Below, piece by piece: positions 6,454 through 14,307 of a stretch of 18,319 nt of DNA. The stretch is from an uncultured Georgenia sp. GTDB lineage: Bacteria > Actinomycetota > Actinomycetes > Actinomycetales > Actinomycetaceae. Numbering within the stretch: the stretch's first letter is position 1; each line of letters starts with the position of its first letter. The position numbers and the translations under genes are program-made. The notes under the pieces are model-generated. The model did not search any database, was not told where the DNA came from, and was given only the letters and a program-made list of their open reading frames with translations. Location: contig NZ_CALGNQ010000040.1 of NCBI RefSeq assembly GCF_937958535.1, forward strand, positions 1 to 18,319, written 5' to 3'.

Positions 6454-8006
6454 GGCGCCTCCCCCGCAGGCCGCAGGCGGGCGGCGACCTCCACCGCCCG
6501 CAGGGCGGCGGCCGCCTTGTTCCGGGACTCCTCGTACTCCAGCTCGGGGACCGAGTCCGCGACGATCCCCGCACCCGCCTGGACGCTGGCCACGCCGTCA
6601 CGGATGTAGGCGGTGCGGATCGCGATGGCCATGTCGGTGTTCCCGGCGAAGTCGAAGTAGCCGACGGTGCCGCCGTAGATGCCGCGCCGCGCCGGCTCGA
6701 GGTCGTCGATGAGCTCGATGGCACGCGGCTTCGGGGCACCGGACAGGGTGCCGGCGGGGAAGGTCGCCACGAGCCCGTCGAGTGCCGTCGCGCCCTCCCG
6801 GAGCCGACCGGAGACGGTCGAGGAGACGTGCATGATGTGGCTGTACCGCTTGATCTCCATGAGCTCGACCACCTCCACGCTCTCCGGCTCGCACACCTTG
6901 GCGAGGTCGTTGCGCGCGAGGTCGACGAGCATGATGTGCTCGGCGCGCTCCTTCGGGTCGGCGAGGAGCTCCTCGGCCAGCGCGCGGTCCTCCTCGGCGG
7001 TGGCCCCCCGCGGGCGGGACCCGGCCAGCGGGAAGGTCACCGCGTGGCCGTCGGTGACCTTGACGAGCGTCTCGGGGCTGGAGCCCACGACGGCGAAGCC
7101 TCCGGAACGCCCGGGGGCCGGCACGTCCGGCAGCTCGAGGTAGTACATGTAGGGGCTGGGGTTGATCGTCCGCAGTGCGCGGTACACGTCCAGCGGCGCC
7201 GCGGGGCAGTCGGCGTCCACCCGCAGCGAGATCACCAGCTGGAAGACCTCCCCGTCGCGGATCGCCTGCTTGGCGGCCCGCACCCCGTTCTCGAACTCCT
7301 CCCGGGTGGAGCGCAGGCGCAGCTGCGGCCCGTCGGTGCGGTCGGGGCCCATGACGGCGGCGTGGGAGGAACTGGGGCGCAGCAGCGCGGCCTCCATCGC
7401 GTCGAGCCTGGCGACGGCGTCGGCGTGGGCCTCGTCGACGCGCTCGTCGGTGGCGTCGAAGTTGATCGCGTTGGCGACCAGCCACACCGAGCCGTCGGTG
7501 TGGTCGACGGCGGCCAGGTCGCTCGCCAGGCACAGCGCGACCTCGGGGGCGTCGAGCTCCACCGGGGCGTTGGCGCGCAGGCGAGGCTCCCACTGACGCA
7601 GGACGTCCCAGCCCAGGGAGCCGACGAGACCGCCGGTCAGCGGGGGCAGGTCGGGCAGGCTCGGGGTGTGCAGGACGCGCAGGGTCTCGCGCAGCACCTC
7701 GAGCACCGGTCCCTCGGTCGGGATGCCGACGGGGACGTCCCCGAGCCACTGCGCGCGGCCGTCGCGGGCCAGCAGGGTGGCGCGGGAGCGCACGCCCACG
7801 AACGACCAGCGCGCCCAGGCACCGTGCTCGGCGGACTCGAGGATGAACGTCCCCGGCCGGCCGGCCGCGAGCTGCCGGTACAGGCCCACGGGCGTGACGT
7901 CGTCGGCGAGGAGACGGCGCACGACGGGGATGACGCGCCGGTCCGCGGCCAGCTCGCGGAAGGTCGGCAGGTCGGGCCACGTGGCGCCCCACGCGGGCGC
8001 GCTCAC
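6450..8006 (-). CDS. trpE: Anthranilate synthase component I
   Basis: TrpE converts chorismate to anthranilate, using ammonia from a TrpG glutaminase subunit not encoded here. The 518-residue length is normal. The N-terminal domain contains ILESAE at residues 55-60, the LLES-type site that binds tryptophan in feedback-inhibited enzymes. The C-terminal chorismate-utilizing domain carries DGEVFQLVIS, GSSPETLVKV, PLAGSRPRG, HIMLVDLARNDL and AGTLSGAPKPRAIELID. The start is GTG at 8006, overlapping the hisI TGA by 4 bases. The same frame stays open much further upstream, but that extension crosses hisI and osmC and has no family similarity. Retention of the ILES site suggests allosteric control by tryptophan. 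Confidence 0.96.
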   Translation of the reverse strand: MSAPAWGATWPDLPTFRELAADRRVIPVVRRLLADDVTPVGLYRQLAAGRPGTFILESAEHGAWARWSFVGVRSRATLLARDGRAQWLGDVPVGIPTEGPVLEVLRETLRVLHTPSLPDLPPLTGGLVGSLGWDVLRQWEPRLRANAPVELDAPEVALCLASDLAAVDHTDGSVWLVANAINFDATDERVDEAHADAVARLDAMEAALLRPSSSHAAVMGPDRTDGPQLRLRSTREEFENGVRAAKQAIRDGEVFQLVISLRVDADCPAAPLDVYRALRTINPSPYMYYLELPDVPAPGRSGGFAVVGSSPETLVKVTDGHAVTFPLAGSRPRGATAEEDRALAEELLADPKERAEHIMLVDLARNDLAKVCEPESVEVVELMEIKRYSHIMHVSSTVSGRLREGATALDGLVATFPAGTLSGAPKPRAIELIDDLEPARRGIYGGTVGYFDFAGNTDMAIAIRTAYIRDGVASVQAGAGIVADSVPELEYEESRNKAAAALRAVEVAARLRPAGEAP

Positions 8007-8374
8007 GCCGGCATCCCCGTCCCACCGACGACCGCGCCGAGGTCCCCGCCGGCCTCGAAACAGCTGCGCGTGCCGGTGTGGCACGCGGCGCCGACCTGCT
8101 CCACGCGCACGAGCAGGGCGTCGCCGTCGCAGTCGACCGCCACGGAGCGGACGTGCTGGACGTGGCCCGAGGTGTCGCCCTTGCGCCAGTACTCCTGCCG
8201 GGAGCGCGACCAGAAGGTCGCCCGGCCGGTGGTCAACGTGCGGTGCAGCGCCTCGTCGTCCATCCAGCCGACCATGAGGACCTGGTCGGTGATGTCGTCC
8301 TGGACGACGGCGCAGACGAGCCCGGCGCTGTCGCGCTTGAGCCGGGCGGCGATCGTGGGGTCGAGGCTGGGCAC
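8003..8374 (-). CDS. hisI: Phosphoribosyl-AMP cyclohydrolase
   Basis: HisI hydrolyses the adenine ring of phosphoribosyl-AMP, the third step of histidine synthesis. The 123-residue single-domain protein has VLMVGWMDDEAL, TFWSRSRQEYWRKGDTSGH and DCDGD at residues 81-85 (Asp81, Asp83 and Asp85 are magnesium ligands). It also carries ACHTGTRSCF, in which Cys98 and Cys105 with Cys82 form the zinc site. There is no fused HisE domain, as usual in actinobacteria. The start is GTG at 8374 with only a poor ribosome-binding site; a 9-base inverted repeat lies 16 bases upstream. It is the first gene of the minus-strand trp cluster and overlaps trpE by 4 bases, whereas hisF lies 5 kb away on the other strand. 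Confidence 0.96.
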   Translation of the reverse strand: MPSLDPTIAARLKRDSAGLVCAVVQDDITDQVLMVGWMDDEALHRTLTTGRATFWSRSRQEYWRKGDTSGHVQHVRSVAVDCDGDALLVRVEQVGAACHTGTRSCFEAGGDLGAVVGGTGMPA

Positions 8375-8390
8375 CCGTCGATCTTGCCAC

Positions 8391-8418
8391 GACCGCGCGC
8401 TCGCGCGTCCGCGCGGTC
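8391..8418. promoter_or_regulatory. Perfect 9-base inverted repeat upstream of hisI-trpE
   Basis: GACCGCGCG (8391-8399) and CGCGCGGTC (8410-8418) are exact reverse complements around a 10-base spacer. The repeat lies 16 bases before the hisI start, in the 203-base divergent region between hisI and osmC. As RNA it would make a GC-rich hairpin close to the hisI start; as DNA it could be an operator. I looked for a tryptophan-rich leader peptide upstream of it on the minus strand and saw none. Confidence 0.35.
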
Positions 8419-8537
8419 CATACCGGACGGTGGGGGCGCGGCGGAAGAGGGCCGCCGGGCCGTCTCGGGCTGCGGGCGGGCGACGGGCGCCGGTCTCGGC
8501 GGGTGGTGGCCGACCGCCGCGCCCTGCCGCCGGTCCC

Positions 8538-8543
8538 TAGCGT
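8538..8543 (+). promoter_or_regulatory. Weak -10 candidate for the osmC-like gene
   Basis: TAGCGT, in the context CCCTAGCGTGCG, resembles a GC-rich actinobacterial -10 element and lies 34 bases upstream of the osmC-like ATG. No clear -35 element is seen at the expected spacing. The rest of the 8375-8577 intergenic region shows only the inverted repeat near hisI and otherwise GC-rich sequence without an open gene. Confidence 0.2.
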
Positions 8544-8577
8544 GCGGACCTCACCCACCGACCGAGGAGAGACAGCC

Positions 8578-9060
8578 ATGACCGCCACCGCCGTCCCCAC
8601 CACCGACCCGACGCCCCGCCTGGCGCAGTTCTCCGCCACCGGCACCTCGAAGGGCGCGCTGTCCACGGCCGTGCGGGCGCGCCAGTTCGAGTTCGTCGTC
8701 GCCGAGCCGCCCTCGCTCGGCGGCACCGACGAGGGCGCCAACCCCATCGAGTACCTCCTCGGCTCGCTCAACGGCTGCGTCACCGTGGTCGTGGAGACCA
8801 TCGCCGCCGAGCTCCAGATCGCCGTGGCGTCGGTCGAGACCGACGCCACCGGCACCATCGACCTGCGCGGCTTCGCCGGTACCGCCGACGTCTCGCCGCA
8901 CTTCCAGCAGCTGACGCTCACCCTGACCCTGACGACCTCGGCGACGGAGCCGGAGGTGGCCGAGCTGCGGGAGCGGGTGCTGCGCCGCTGCCCGGTGTTC
9001 AACCTCATCCGGGACGCCGGGGTGGACCTGCGCGAGGTGTGGCAGGTGCGCCGCCCCTGA
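8578..9060 (+). CDS. OsmC-family peroxide-handling protein
   Basis: OsmC/Ohr proteins reduce organic hydroperoxides with a pair of reactive cysteines in the cytoplasm. The 160-residue protein has the expected length and both cysteines: Cys67 in SLNGCVTVVVE, at the start of the central helix, and Cys138 in RRCPVFNLIRDAG, the family's CPV motif. GANPIEYLLGSLNGC is the typical OsmC substrate-helix approach. The ATG at 8578 follows a GAGGAGA ribosome-binding site. It is divergent from hisI-trpE and convergent with the ABC exporter genes, with only 8 bases between stops. It is closer to the OsmC-like (YhfA/SACOL1771-type) group than to classical Ohr, but the subgroup is not certain. Confidence 0.9.
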   Translation: MTATAVPTTDPTPRLAQFSATGTSKGALSTAVRARQFEFVVAEPPSLGGTDEGANPIEYLLGSLNGCVTVVVETIAAELQIAVASVETDATGTIDLRGFAGTADVSPHFQQLTLTLTLTTSATEPEVAELRERVLRRCPVFNLIRDAGVDLREVWQVRRP

Positions 9061-9068
9061 CCGGCGCG

Positions 9069-10868
9069 TCAGCGGGTCTGCCGCACCCAGCTCGCGTGCA
9101 TCCGGGCGTACACGCCGCGCCGCGTGAGGAGCTCGCTGTGCGTCCCCACCTCGACGACGGCACCCCGGTCCACGACGACGACGAGGTCGGCCGCCTCGGC
9201 GGTGGACAGCCGGTGAGCGATGGCCACCGACGTGCGGCCCGCCTGGAGCCGGGCGAGCGCCCGGGTGATCCGCCCCTCGGTGGCCGGGTCGACCGCGGAC
9301 GTCGCCTCGTCCAGGACGAGGAGGTCGGCGTCCGCGAGGTAGGCACGGGCGATGGCGACGAGCTGGCGCTCCCCGGCGGAGAGCGACTCCCCCCGCTGCC
9401 CGACCGCGGTGTCCAGCCCGTCGGGCAGGCCGGCGAGCCAGTCGGTGAGGTGGAGGTCCGCCACGGCGGCCTCCACCTGCTGCCGGTCGCGCGGGACGCG
9501 GCCGTAGGCGATGTTGTCGGCGATGGTGCCGTCGAAGAGGAACCCCTCCTGCGGGACGAGCACCACCCGTTCCCGCAGCGTGGCGAGGGGCAGGTCACGC
9601 AGGTCCACGCCGTCGAGGAGCACCCGACCGCTCGTCGGGTCCATGAGCCGGGCGAGCAGCTTGCCCAGCGTCGTCTTGCCCGAGCCGGTCTCCCCCACCA
9701 TCGCCACCGACGCACCGGGCGGGATGTGCAGCGTGACCCCGTGGAGCACCTCGGGTCCGCCCGGGTAGGCGAAGCGCACGTCGAGGAAGTCCACGGCCGC
9801 AGCCCGGTGGGGTCGCCCGTCGTCCTGGCGTGCGGGCGCGGTGACGGGGCGGACCGGGTCGGTGACGTCGAGCGGTGTCTCCAGGACGGCGATGACCCGC
9901 CGCCACCCGGCCACCGCGTTCTGCAGCTCGTTGAGCATCTCGGTGGCGTTCTGCACCGGGCCGGTGAACATCTGGACGAGGAAGAGGAAGGCGAGCAGCC
10001 GGCCCACGGTGAGGTCGCCGGCGAGCCCGAGGAAGGTGCCCACGACCACCGTCGCGGCGAGGGCGACACCGGAGAAGGCCATCCCGGTGGAGAAGGCCAG
10101 TGCGGTGAACGTCTGGGCCCGGATGGCGTGGGCGCGGTGGTCCTGGACGGCGTGGTCGATCCGGCGCTGGGTGCGACCGGCCGCGCCGTAGGCCCGGATC
10201 GTCTCCGCGCCGACGACCGACTCGGAGATGGCCCCGAGCATCGCCCCGACCTTGACCCGCACGGCGCCGTAGGCGCGCGAGACGACCCGCTGGGCACGGG
10301 GGGCCAGGACGAACATCGGCGCGAAGCAGAGCCATACGACGAGCGCGAGGACCGGGGAGTACACGACCATCGCCACGGTCGCCACGAGGAGCTGGCCGGC
10401 GTTGAGGACGAGCTGGAGGCCGCCCCACTGGACGAAGCGGGAGACGGTGTCGACGTCGCTCGTCACGCGGGAGACGAGCGAGCCGCGCCGCTCGGCGGCC
10501 TGGGTGAGCACCGACAGGTCGTGGACGTGGCGGAAGGTGCGGGTGCGCAGCTGGGCCAGGCCCCGCTCGCTGGCGCGGAAGAGCCGAATGTTGACCGCCG
10601 AGCTCGCCACGCCGGCCACGACGACCGCTGCCAGCGCGAGCACCGCGGTGCGCAGCACGACCGGGGCGTCGGGGCCACCGGGCGCCAGGATGGCGTTGTC
10701 GGTGACGAGCTGGACGACCACGGGGACGACGACCCGGCCGGCGGTGGCCACCACCGCGAGGAGGAGCGTCCAGACCAGTCCCTCGAGCATCGCCGGGGAG
10801 AGCTGCAGCCCGCGGCGGACGGTCGCCACGACGCCGAGCTCGGAGGAGGTGGAGATGGTCGTGCTCAC
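9069..10868 (-). CDS. ABC exporter half-transporter, subunit with the consensus catalytic residues
   Basis: This 599-residue protein fuses an exporter-type membrane domain (about residues 30-320, six helices) to an ATPase domain (about 355-590). Visible motifs are Walker A GETGSGKTT at 392-400, an altered signature LSAGE at 496-500, Walker B LLVLDEATSAVD with catalytic Glu521, and the H-loop histidine at 552 in IAHRLST. The GTG at 10868 overlaps the stop of the upstream ABC gene by 4 bases, so the two halves are almost certainly co-translated and form a heterodimer. The substrate cannot be read from sequence; multidrug, lipid or peptide export are all possible for this family. No substrate-specific gene adjoins it. 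Confidence 0.92.
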   Translation of the reverse strand: MSTTISTSSELGVVATVRRGLQLSPAMLEGLVWTLLLAVVATAGRVVVPVVVQLVTDNAILAPGGPDAPVVLRTAVLALAAVVVAGVASSAVNIRLFRASERGLAQLRTRTFRHVHDLSVLTQAAERRGSLVSRVTSDVDTVSRFVQWGGLQLVLNAGQLLVATVAMVVYSPVLALVVWLCFAPMFVLAPRAQRVVSRAYGAVRVKVGAMLGAISESVVGAETIRAYGAAGRTQRRIDHAVQDHRAHAIRAQTFTALAFSTGMAFSGVALAATVVVGTFLGLAGDLTVGRLLAFLFLVQMFTGPVQNATEMLNELQNAVAGWRRVIAVLETPLDVTDPVRPVTAPARQDDGRPHRAAAVDFLDVRFAYPGGPEVLHGVTLHIPPGASVAMVGETGSGKTTLGKLLARLMDPTSGRVLLDGVDLRDLPLATLRERVVLVPQEGFLFDGTIADNIAYGRVPRDRQQVEAAVADLHLTDWLAGLPDGLDTAVGQRGESLSAGERQLVAIARAYLADADLLVLDEATSAVDPATEGRITRALARLQAGRTSVAIAHRLSTAEAADLVVVVDRGAVVEVGTHSELLTRRGVYARMHASWVRQTR

Positions 10869-12769
10869 CGCGCCTCCTCCCGCTCACGCCGGTGCTCCGC
10901 ACTGCGCCGGGCGTAGCTGGTGACGAGCTCGACGTACCCCGGGTCGCGGGCCATGAGCTCGTCGTGGGTGCCGACGTCCACCACCCGTCCCCGGTCGAGG
11001 TGGACGACCTCGTCGGCCAGGGCGATGGTCGCGGTGCGGTAGGCCACGACGAGGACGCTCATCCCCGAGCCGCGCGTGGCGCCGAGCCCGGTGAGGATCT
11101 CCTGCTCGACGACGGGGTCGACGGCGCTGGTCGCGTCGTCCAGGATTAGCAGCCGGGGGCGGCGCACGAGGGCGCGGGCGATGGCGAGACGTTGGCGCTG
11201 CCCACCGGACAGGGTGGTGCCCCGCTCCCCCACCACGGTGTCCAGCCCGTGCGGCAGGGCGCGGACGAACTCCTCGGCGCGGGCGGTGCGCAGCGCCGCC
11301 CACACCTCCTCGTCGGTGACGTCGGTGGTGTCGTCGAGGACGATGTTGCCGCGCACGGTGTCGTCGAAGACGAAGGTCGACTGGCTCACCAGCGCCACCT
11401 GGCGGGTGCGTTCGGCATGGCTGAGGTCGCGCACGTCGACCCCGTCGTACCGCACCGTGCCGCGCGTGGGGTCGACGAGGCGGGCCACCACGGTGGTGAG
11501 GGTCGACTTGCCCGAGCCGGTCGGACCGACGACGGCGACCGTGCTGCCCGGGCGCACGTGCAGCGACACGTCGCGCAACAGCGCCACCGTGCCGCTCGTG
11601 CCGCCGGCCGGCTGCCCGGGCTCCCCGGGCACGAGGCGGGCCGGGACTCGGAGGGTGACGTGCTCGACGTCGAGGGTGAGGCCGCCGCTGCCGCGCAGGG
11701 TCGCCTCCCCCTCGGGCATGGTGCCGTCGGCGTCGACGACGTAGGAGATCCGGTCGTGCCCCACGGTGGAGCGCGGCAGCTCGGCCAGGACGAACCCGAT
11801 GGCGCGCACCGGGAAGGTCATGAGGCTCAGGAGGTAGGCGATCATGACGAGGTCGCCGGTGTCGGCGGCGCCCCGCTGGATCTGTCCGACGCCGACGGCG
11901 ACGACGGCGAGCGTGGCCACCGCGGGCAGCAGCTCGATGATCGGGTCGAACACCGAGCGCACCCGGCCCATCGCGATGTTCGCCTCCTGCAGCTCGGTGG
12001 CGACCGCCGCGAAGCGCCGCTCCTCCACCTCCTCGGTGCCGAGGGACTTGACGAGCAGGGACGCCTCGAAGGACTCGTGGGCGACATCGGAGACCTCGGC
12101 CCGCAGCCGCTGCGACGCCGCCACACGGGGCGCCATCCGGCGGCGGAAGACGGCGTTGACGACCACGACGACCGGCAGCACGCTCACCCCCACCGCGCCC
12201 ATGAGCGGGTCGGCGACGAGCATCGCGGTGCCGGCGACGACGAGCATGACCGCGACCCCGATGGCGAAGGGCAGCGGCATGAACACCCCGGAGGCGGCCT
12301 CGGCGTCGGCGTTGGCGTTGGACAGCAGCCGCCCGGCGGGGTGCCGCCGGTGCCAGGACATCGGCAGGCGCAGGTACTGGCGCGTGACGCGCAGCCGATG
12401 GGCGGCCTGGATCTCGAAGACGGCGGCACCGGCCCACACCCGGCGGCCGGCGACCGCGGCGGCGGTGAGGATGCCGACGGCGAGGAGGGCGAGCCCGGCG
12501 AACCAGACGTGGGAGGTGGGGACGCCGTCACCGGCGAGGGCGGGGGTGACGACGCGGTCGGTGACCTCACCGAGGACGAGGCCGGAGCCGACGGTGCCCA
12601 GGCCGTAGAGCACCGAGCTGAGGACCGCCAGCGTCGACGTGCGGGCCGCGTCCCGCATGCCGCGGGCCATGAGGGTGAGCGAGCGGCGCAGGGTACCGCC
12701 CGGGAGCCGGTAGGGCCGGGGGCCGGGCCCGGGGTCGAAGGGCCGCGTCCCGGCGGTGGTCTCCGGCAC
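10865..12769 (-). CDS. ABC exporter half-transporter, subunit with a degenerate ATPase site
   Basis: This 634-residue protein has six membrane helices (about 45-330) and an ATPase domain (about 365-620). It has Walker A GPTGSGKST at 415-423 and a canonical signature LSGGQ at 520-524. Walker B reads LLILDDATSAVD, so the catalytic glutamate is Asp545. The H-loop histidine is replaced by Tyr577 (VVAYRTATI). An insertion of about 15 Pro- and Gly-rich residues (VPGEPGQPAGGTSG) lies near the start of the ATPase domain. I chose the GTG at 12769 because GAGGAG lies 9 bases upstream; a GTG at 12841 would add 24 residues without such a site. It pairs with the downstream gene by a 4-base overlap. Confidence 0.92.
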   Translation of the reverse strand: MPETTAGTRPFDPGPGPRPYRLPGGTLRRSLTLMARGMRDAARTSTLAVLSSVLYGLGTVGSGLVLGEVTDRVVTPALAGDGVPTSHVWFAGLALLAVGILTAAAVAGRRVWAGAAVFEIQAAHRLRVTRQYLRLPMSWHRRHPAGRLLSNANADAEAASGVFMPLPFAIGVAVMLVVAGTAMLVADPLMGAVGVSVLPVVVVVNAVFRRRMAPRVAASQRLRAEVSDVAHESFEASLLVKSLGTEEVEERRFAAVATELQEANIAMGRVRSVFDPIIELLPAVATLAVVAVGVGQIQRGAADTGDLVMIAYLLSLMTFPVRAIGFVLAELPRSTVGHDRISYVVDADGTMPEGEATLRGSGGLTLDVEHVTLRVPARLVPGEPGQPAGGTSGTVALLRDVSLHVRPGSTVAVVGPTGSGKSTLTTVVARLVDPTRGTVRYDGVDVRDLSHAERTRQVALVSQSTFVFDDTVRGNIVLDDTTDVTDEEVWAALRTARAEEFVRALPHGLDTVVGERGTTLSGGQRQRLAIARALVRRPRLLILDDATSAVDPVVEQEILTGLGATRGSGMSVLVVAYRTATIALADEVVHLDRGRVVDVGTHDELMARDPGYVELVTSYARRSAEHRREREEAR

Positions 12770-12892
12770 GGCGGTCCGCTCCTCGGTCGGCTGGGCTGGG
12801 TCGGGGAGGCGCACCGCCCCGAGGAGGGGATTCTCGCACACGTGTTCCCGGCGCCGGGGTGGTGGGTGAGCTCGCCGGCCCGACGCCGCCGG

Positions 12893-13456
12893 TCACTCGG
12901 TGGACGTGTCCAGGACGAGGTCGGCCGCCGCGCGGGCGTCGTGCTCGGCCAGCAGTGCGCTCTCCTGCGCGGCCCAGGTGGACCACCGGTCCAGCCAGGC
13001 GCCGTCGTCCCGAGCCATGGCGCGGTGGTGCCGCTCGTACTCGGGTGCCTCGAGCCACACCAGCGCGTCGAGGTAGGGCGTGCACGGCAGGGAGCCGGCC
13101 CCGCACCCCTCGAGGACGACGACGGCGGAGGGCTCCACCCGGACCACCTCGCCCAGCCGCTCGGCGTGCCAGTCGTACCGGCGGTAGGAGCCGGGACGTC
13201 CCTCGCGGAGCGGGGCGAGCACGCCGGAGGCGATCTCCTCCACCCCGGCGCGCAGCCCGGTCCAGCCCCGGTAGGCGTCCTCCAGGGCGACCACCTGGGC
13301 GCCGGGGACAGCGGCCGCCACGGCGCGGGCCAGCTCGGTCTTGCCCGCCCCGGAGCGGCCGTCGAGACCCAGGACGAACGGCCGCACGGGCACCGGGCCC
13401 CGGCCCTCCCGGAGGAAGGGGGGAAGCAGCGCCAGGACGCGCTCGAGCGGGGTCAC
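12893..13456 (-). CDS. Uridine-kinase-like P-loop NTPase
   Basis: This 187-residue protein starts VTPLERVLALLPPF and has a Walker A motif GRSGAGKT at residues 33-40, then LEDAYRGW and RRYDWHAERLGE, the segment that in uridine-kinase-like proteins surrounds the substrate site. VVVLEGCGAGS and LVWLEAPEYERHHRA follow, the latter resembling a lid with basic residues. It probably phosphorylates a nucleoside or small molecule, but the substrate is not evident and short proteins of this type are often only annotated as ATP-binding. The GTG at 13456 was chosen because similarity begins there; the ribosome-binding site is weak. It is divergent from hisF, 73 bases away, and upstream of the ABC pair on the same strand. 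Confidence 0.75.
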   Translation of the reverse strand: MTPLERVLALLPPFLREGRGPVPVRPFVLGLDGRSGAGKTELARAVAAAVPGAQVVALEDAYRGWTGLRAGVEEIASGVLAPLREGRPGSYRRYDWHAERLGEVVRVEPSAVVVLEGCGAGSLPCTPYLDALVWLEAPEYERHHRAMARDDGAWLDRWSTWAAQESALLAEHDARAAADLVLDTSTE

Positions 13457-13494
13457 CTGACGAAACCTACCCGTCACCGGCCGCCGCCAGCGGC

Positions 13495-13500
13495 TACGCT
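13495..13500 (+). promoter_or_regulatory. Weak -10 candidate for hisF
   Basis: TACGCT, in the context CGGCTACGCTCTG, fits the TANNNT pattern 29 bases before the hisF ATG in the 73-base gap between the divergent kinase gene and hisF. No good -35 element is visible. The hisF ribosome-binding site GGGAGGA follows at 13520-13526. Confidence 0.25.
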
Positions 13501-13529
13501 CTGCCCAGCCGTTTGTCGTGGGAGGACCG

Positions 13530-14300
13530 ATGAGTGTTGCCGTGCGGGTGATCCCGTGCCTCGACGTCGACGCCGGACGCGTCGTCAAGGGTGTCCGCTT
13601 CGAGAACCTGCGGGACGCCGGGGACCCGGTCGAGCTCGCCCGGCGCTACGGCGCCGAGGGCGCCGACGAGATCACCTTCCTCGACGTGTCCGCCTCCACG
13701 GAGGGCCGTGCCACCACCCTCGACGTCGTCGCCCGCACGGCGGAGGAGATCTTCGTCCCGCTCACGGTCGGCGGTGGGGTGCGATCCGTCGAGGACGTCG
13801 ACCGGCTGCTGCGGGCGGGTGCCGACAAGGTCGGGGTCAACACCGCGGCGGTGGCCCGGCCCGAGCTGCTCACCGAGGTGGCCGCACAGTTCGGCCGCCA
13901 GGTGCTCGTGCTGTCGGTGGACGCACGCCGGTGCCGGGACGGCGCGACGACGCCGTCCGGCTTCGAGGTGACCACCCACGGTGGCCGGCGCGGCACCGGC
14001 ATCGACGCCATCGAGTGGGCCGTCGAGGCAGCCGAGCGCGGCGCCGGGGAGATCCTCCTCAACTCGATCGACGCGGACGGCACCGAGGACGGCTACGACA
14101 TCGAGATGCTCTCCGCGGTGCGGGCGCAGGTGACGGTGCCGCTCATCGCCTCGGGCGGCGCCGGGACCGCGGCCCACTTCACCCAGGCGGCCCTGGCGGG
14201 TGCCGACGCGGTGCTCGCCGCCTCGGTGTTCCACTTCGGCACGCTCACGGTGGCGCAGGTCAAGGAGGACATGCGCGCTGCCGGTCTCCCGGTGCGGTAG
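13530..14300 (+). CDS. hisF: Imidazole glycerol phosphate synthase cyclase subunit
   Basis: HisF joins ammonia from HisH to PRFAR, making imidazole glycerol phosphate and AICAR. The 256-residue TIM barrel starts MSVAVRVIPCLDVDAGRVVKG, quoted here in part, with catalytic Asp12. It has the second catalytic Asp131 in VLSVDARRC, and the phosphate sites GGGVRS and ASGGAGT. These correspond to Asp11 and Asp130 of the Thermotoga enzyme. The ATG at 13530 is preferred to the GTG at 13518 because GGGAGGA lies just upstream and the product then matches the family N-terminus. It leads a short plus-strand unit with the TIGR03085 gene. hisH and priA are not in the window. Confidence 0.97.
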   Translation: MSVAVRVIPCLDVDAGRVVKGVRFENLRDAGDPVELARRYGAEGADEITFLDVSASTEGRATTLDVVARTAEEIFVPLTVGGGVRSVEDVDRLLRAGADKVGVNTAAVARPELLTEVAAQFGRQVLVLSVDARRCRDGATTPSGFEVTTHGGRRGTGIDAIEWAVEAAERGAGEILLNSIDADGTEDGYDIEMLSAVRAQVTVPLIASGGAGTAAHFTQAALAGADAVLAASVFHFGTLTVAQVKEDMRAAGLPVR

Positions 14301-14307
14301 GCCCGCC

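Noticed and set aside
8375..8577. Classical trp attenuator with a Trp-codon leader peptide
   Set aside because: No short minus-strand open frame with repeated TGG codons is visible upstream of hisI, and no T-tract terminator is present.
8007..9008. Upstream extension of the trpE reading frame to 852 codons
   Set aside because: The added part is antisense to osmC and overlaps hisI out of frame, and has no TrpE similarity. The GTG at 8006 overlapping the hisI stop is the natural start.
12770..12841. Earlier GTG start for the first ABC gene
   Set aside because: It adds 24 residues with no ribosome-binding site, whereas GAGGAG precedes the GTG at 12769. It remains a possible alternative.
12847..12858. 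12-base palindrome CCCGGCGCCGGG downstream of the kinase gene
   Set aside because: It has no loop and no T tract, and such short GC palindromes are expected by chance in this composition.
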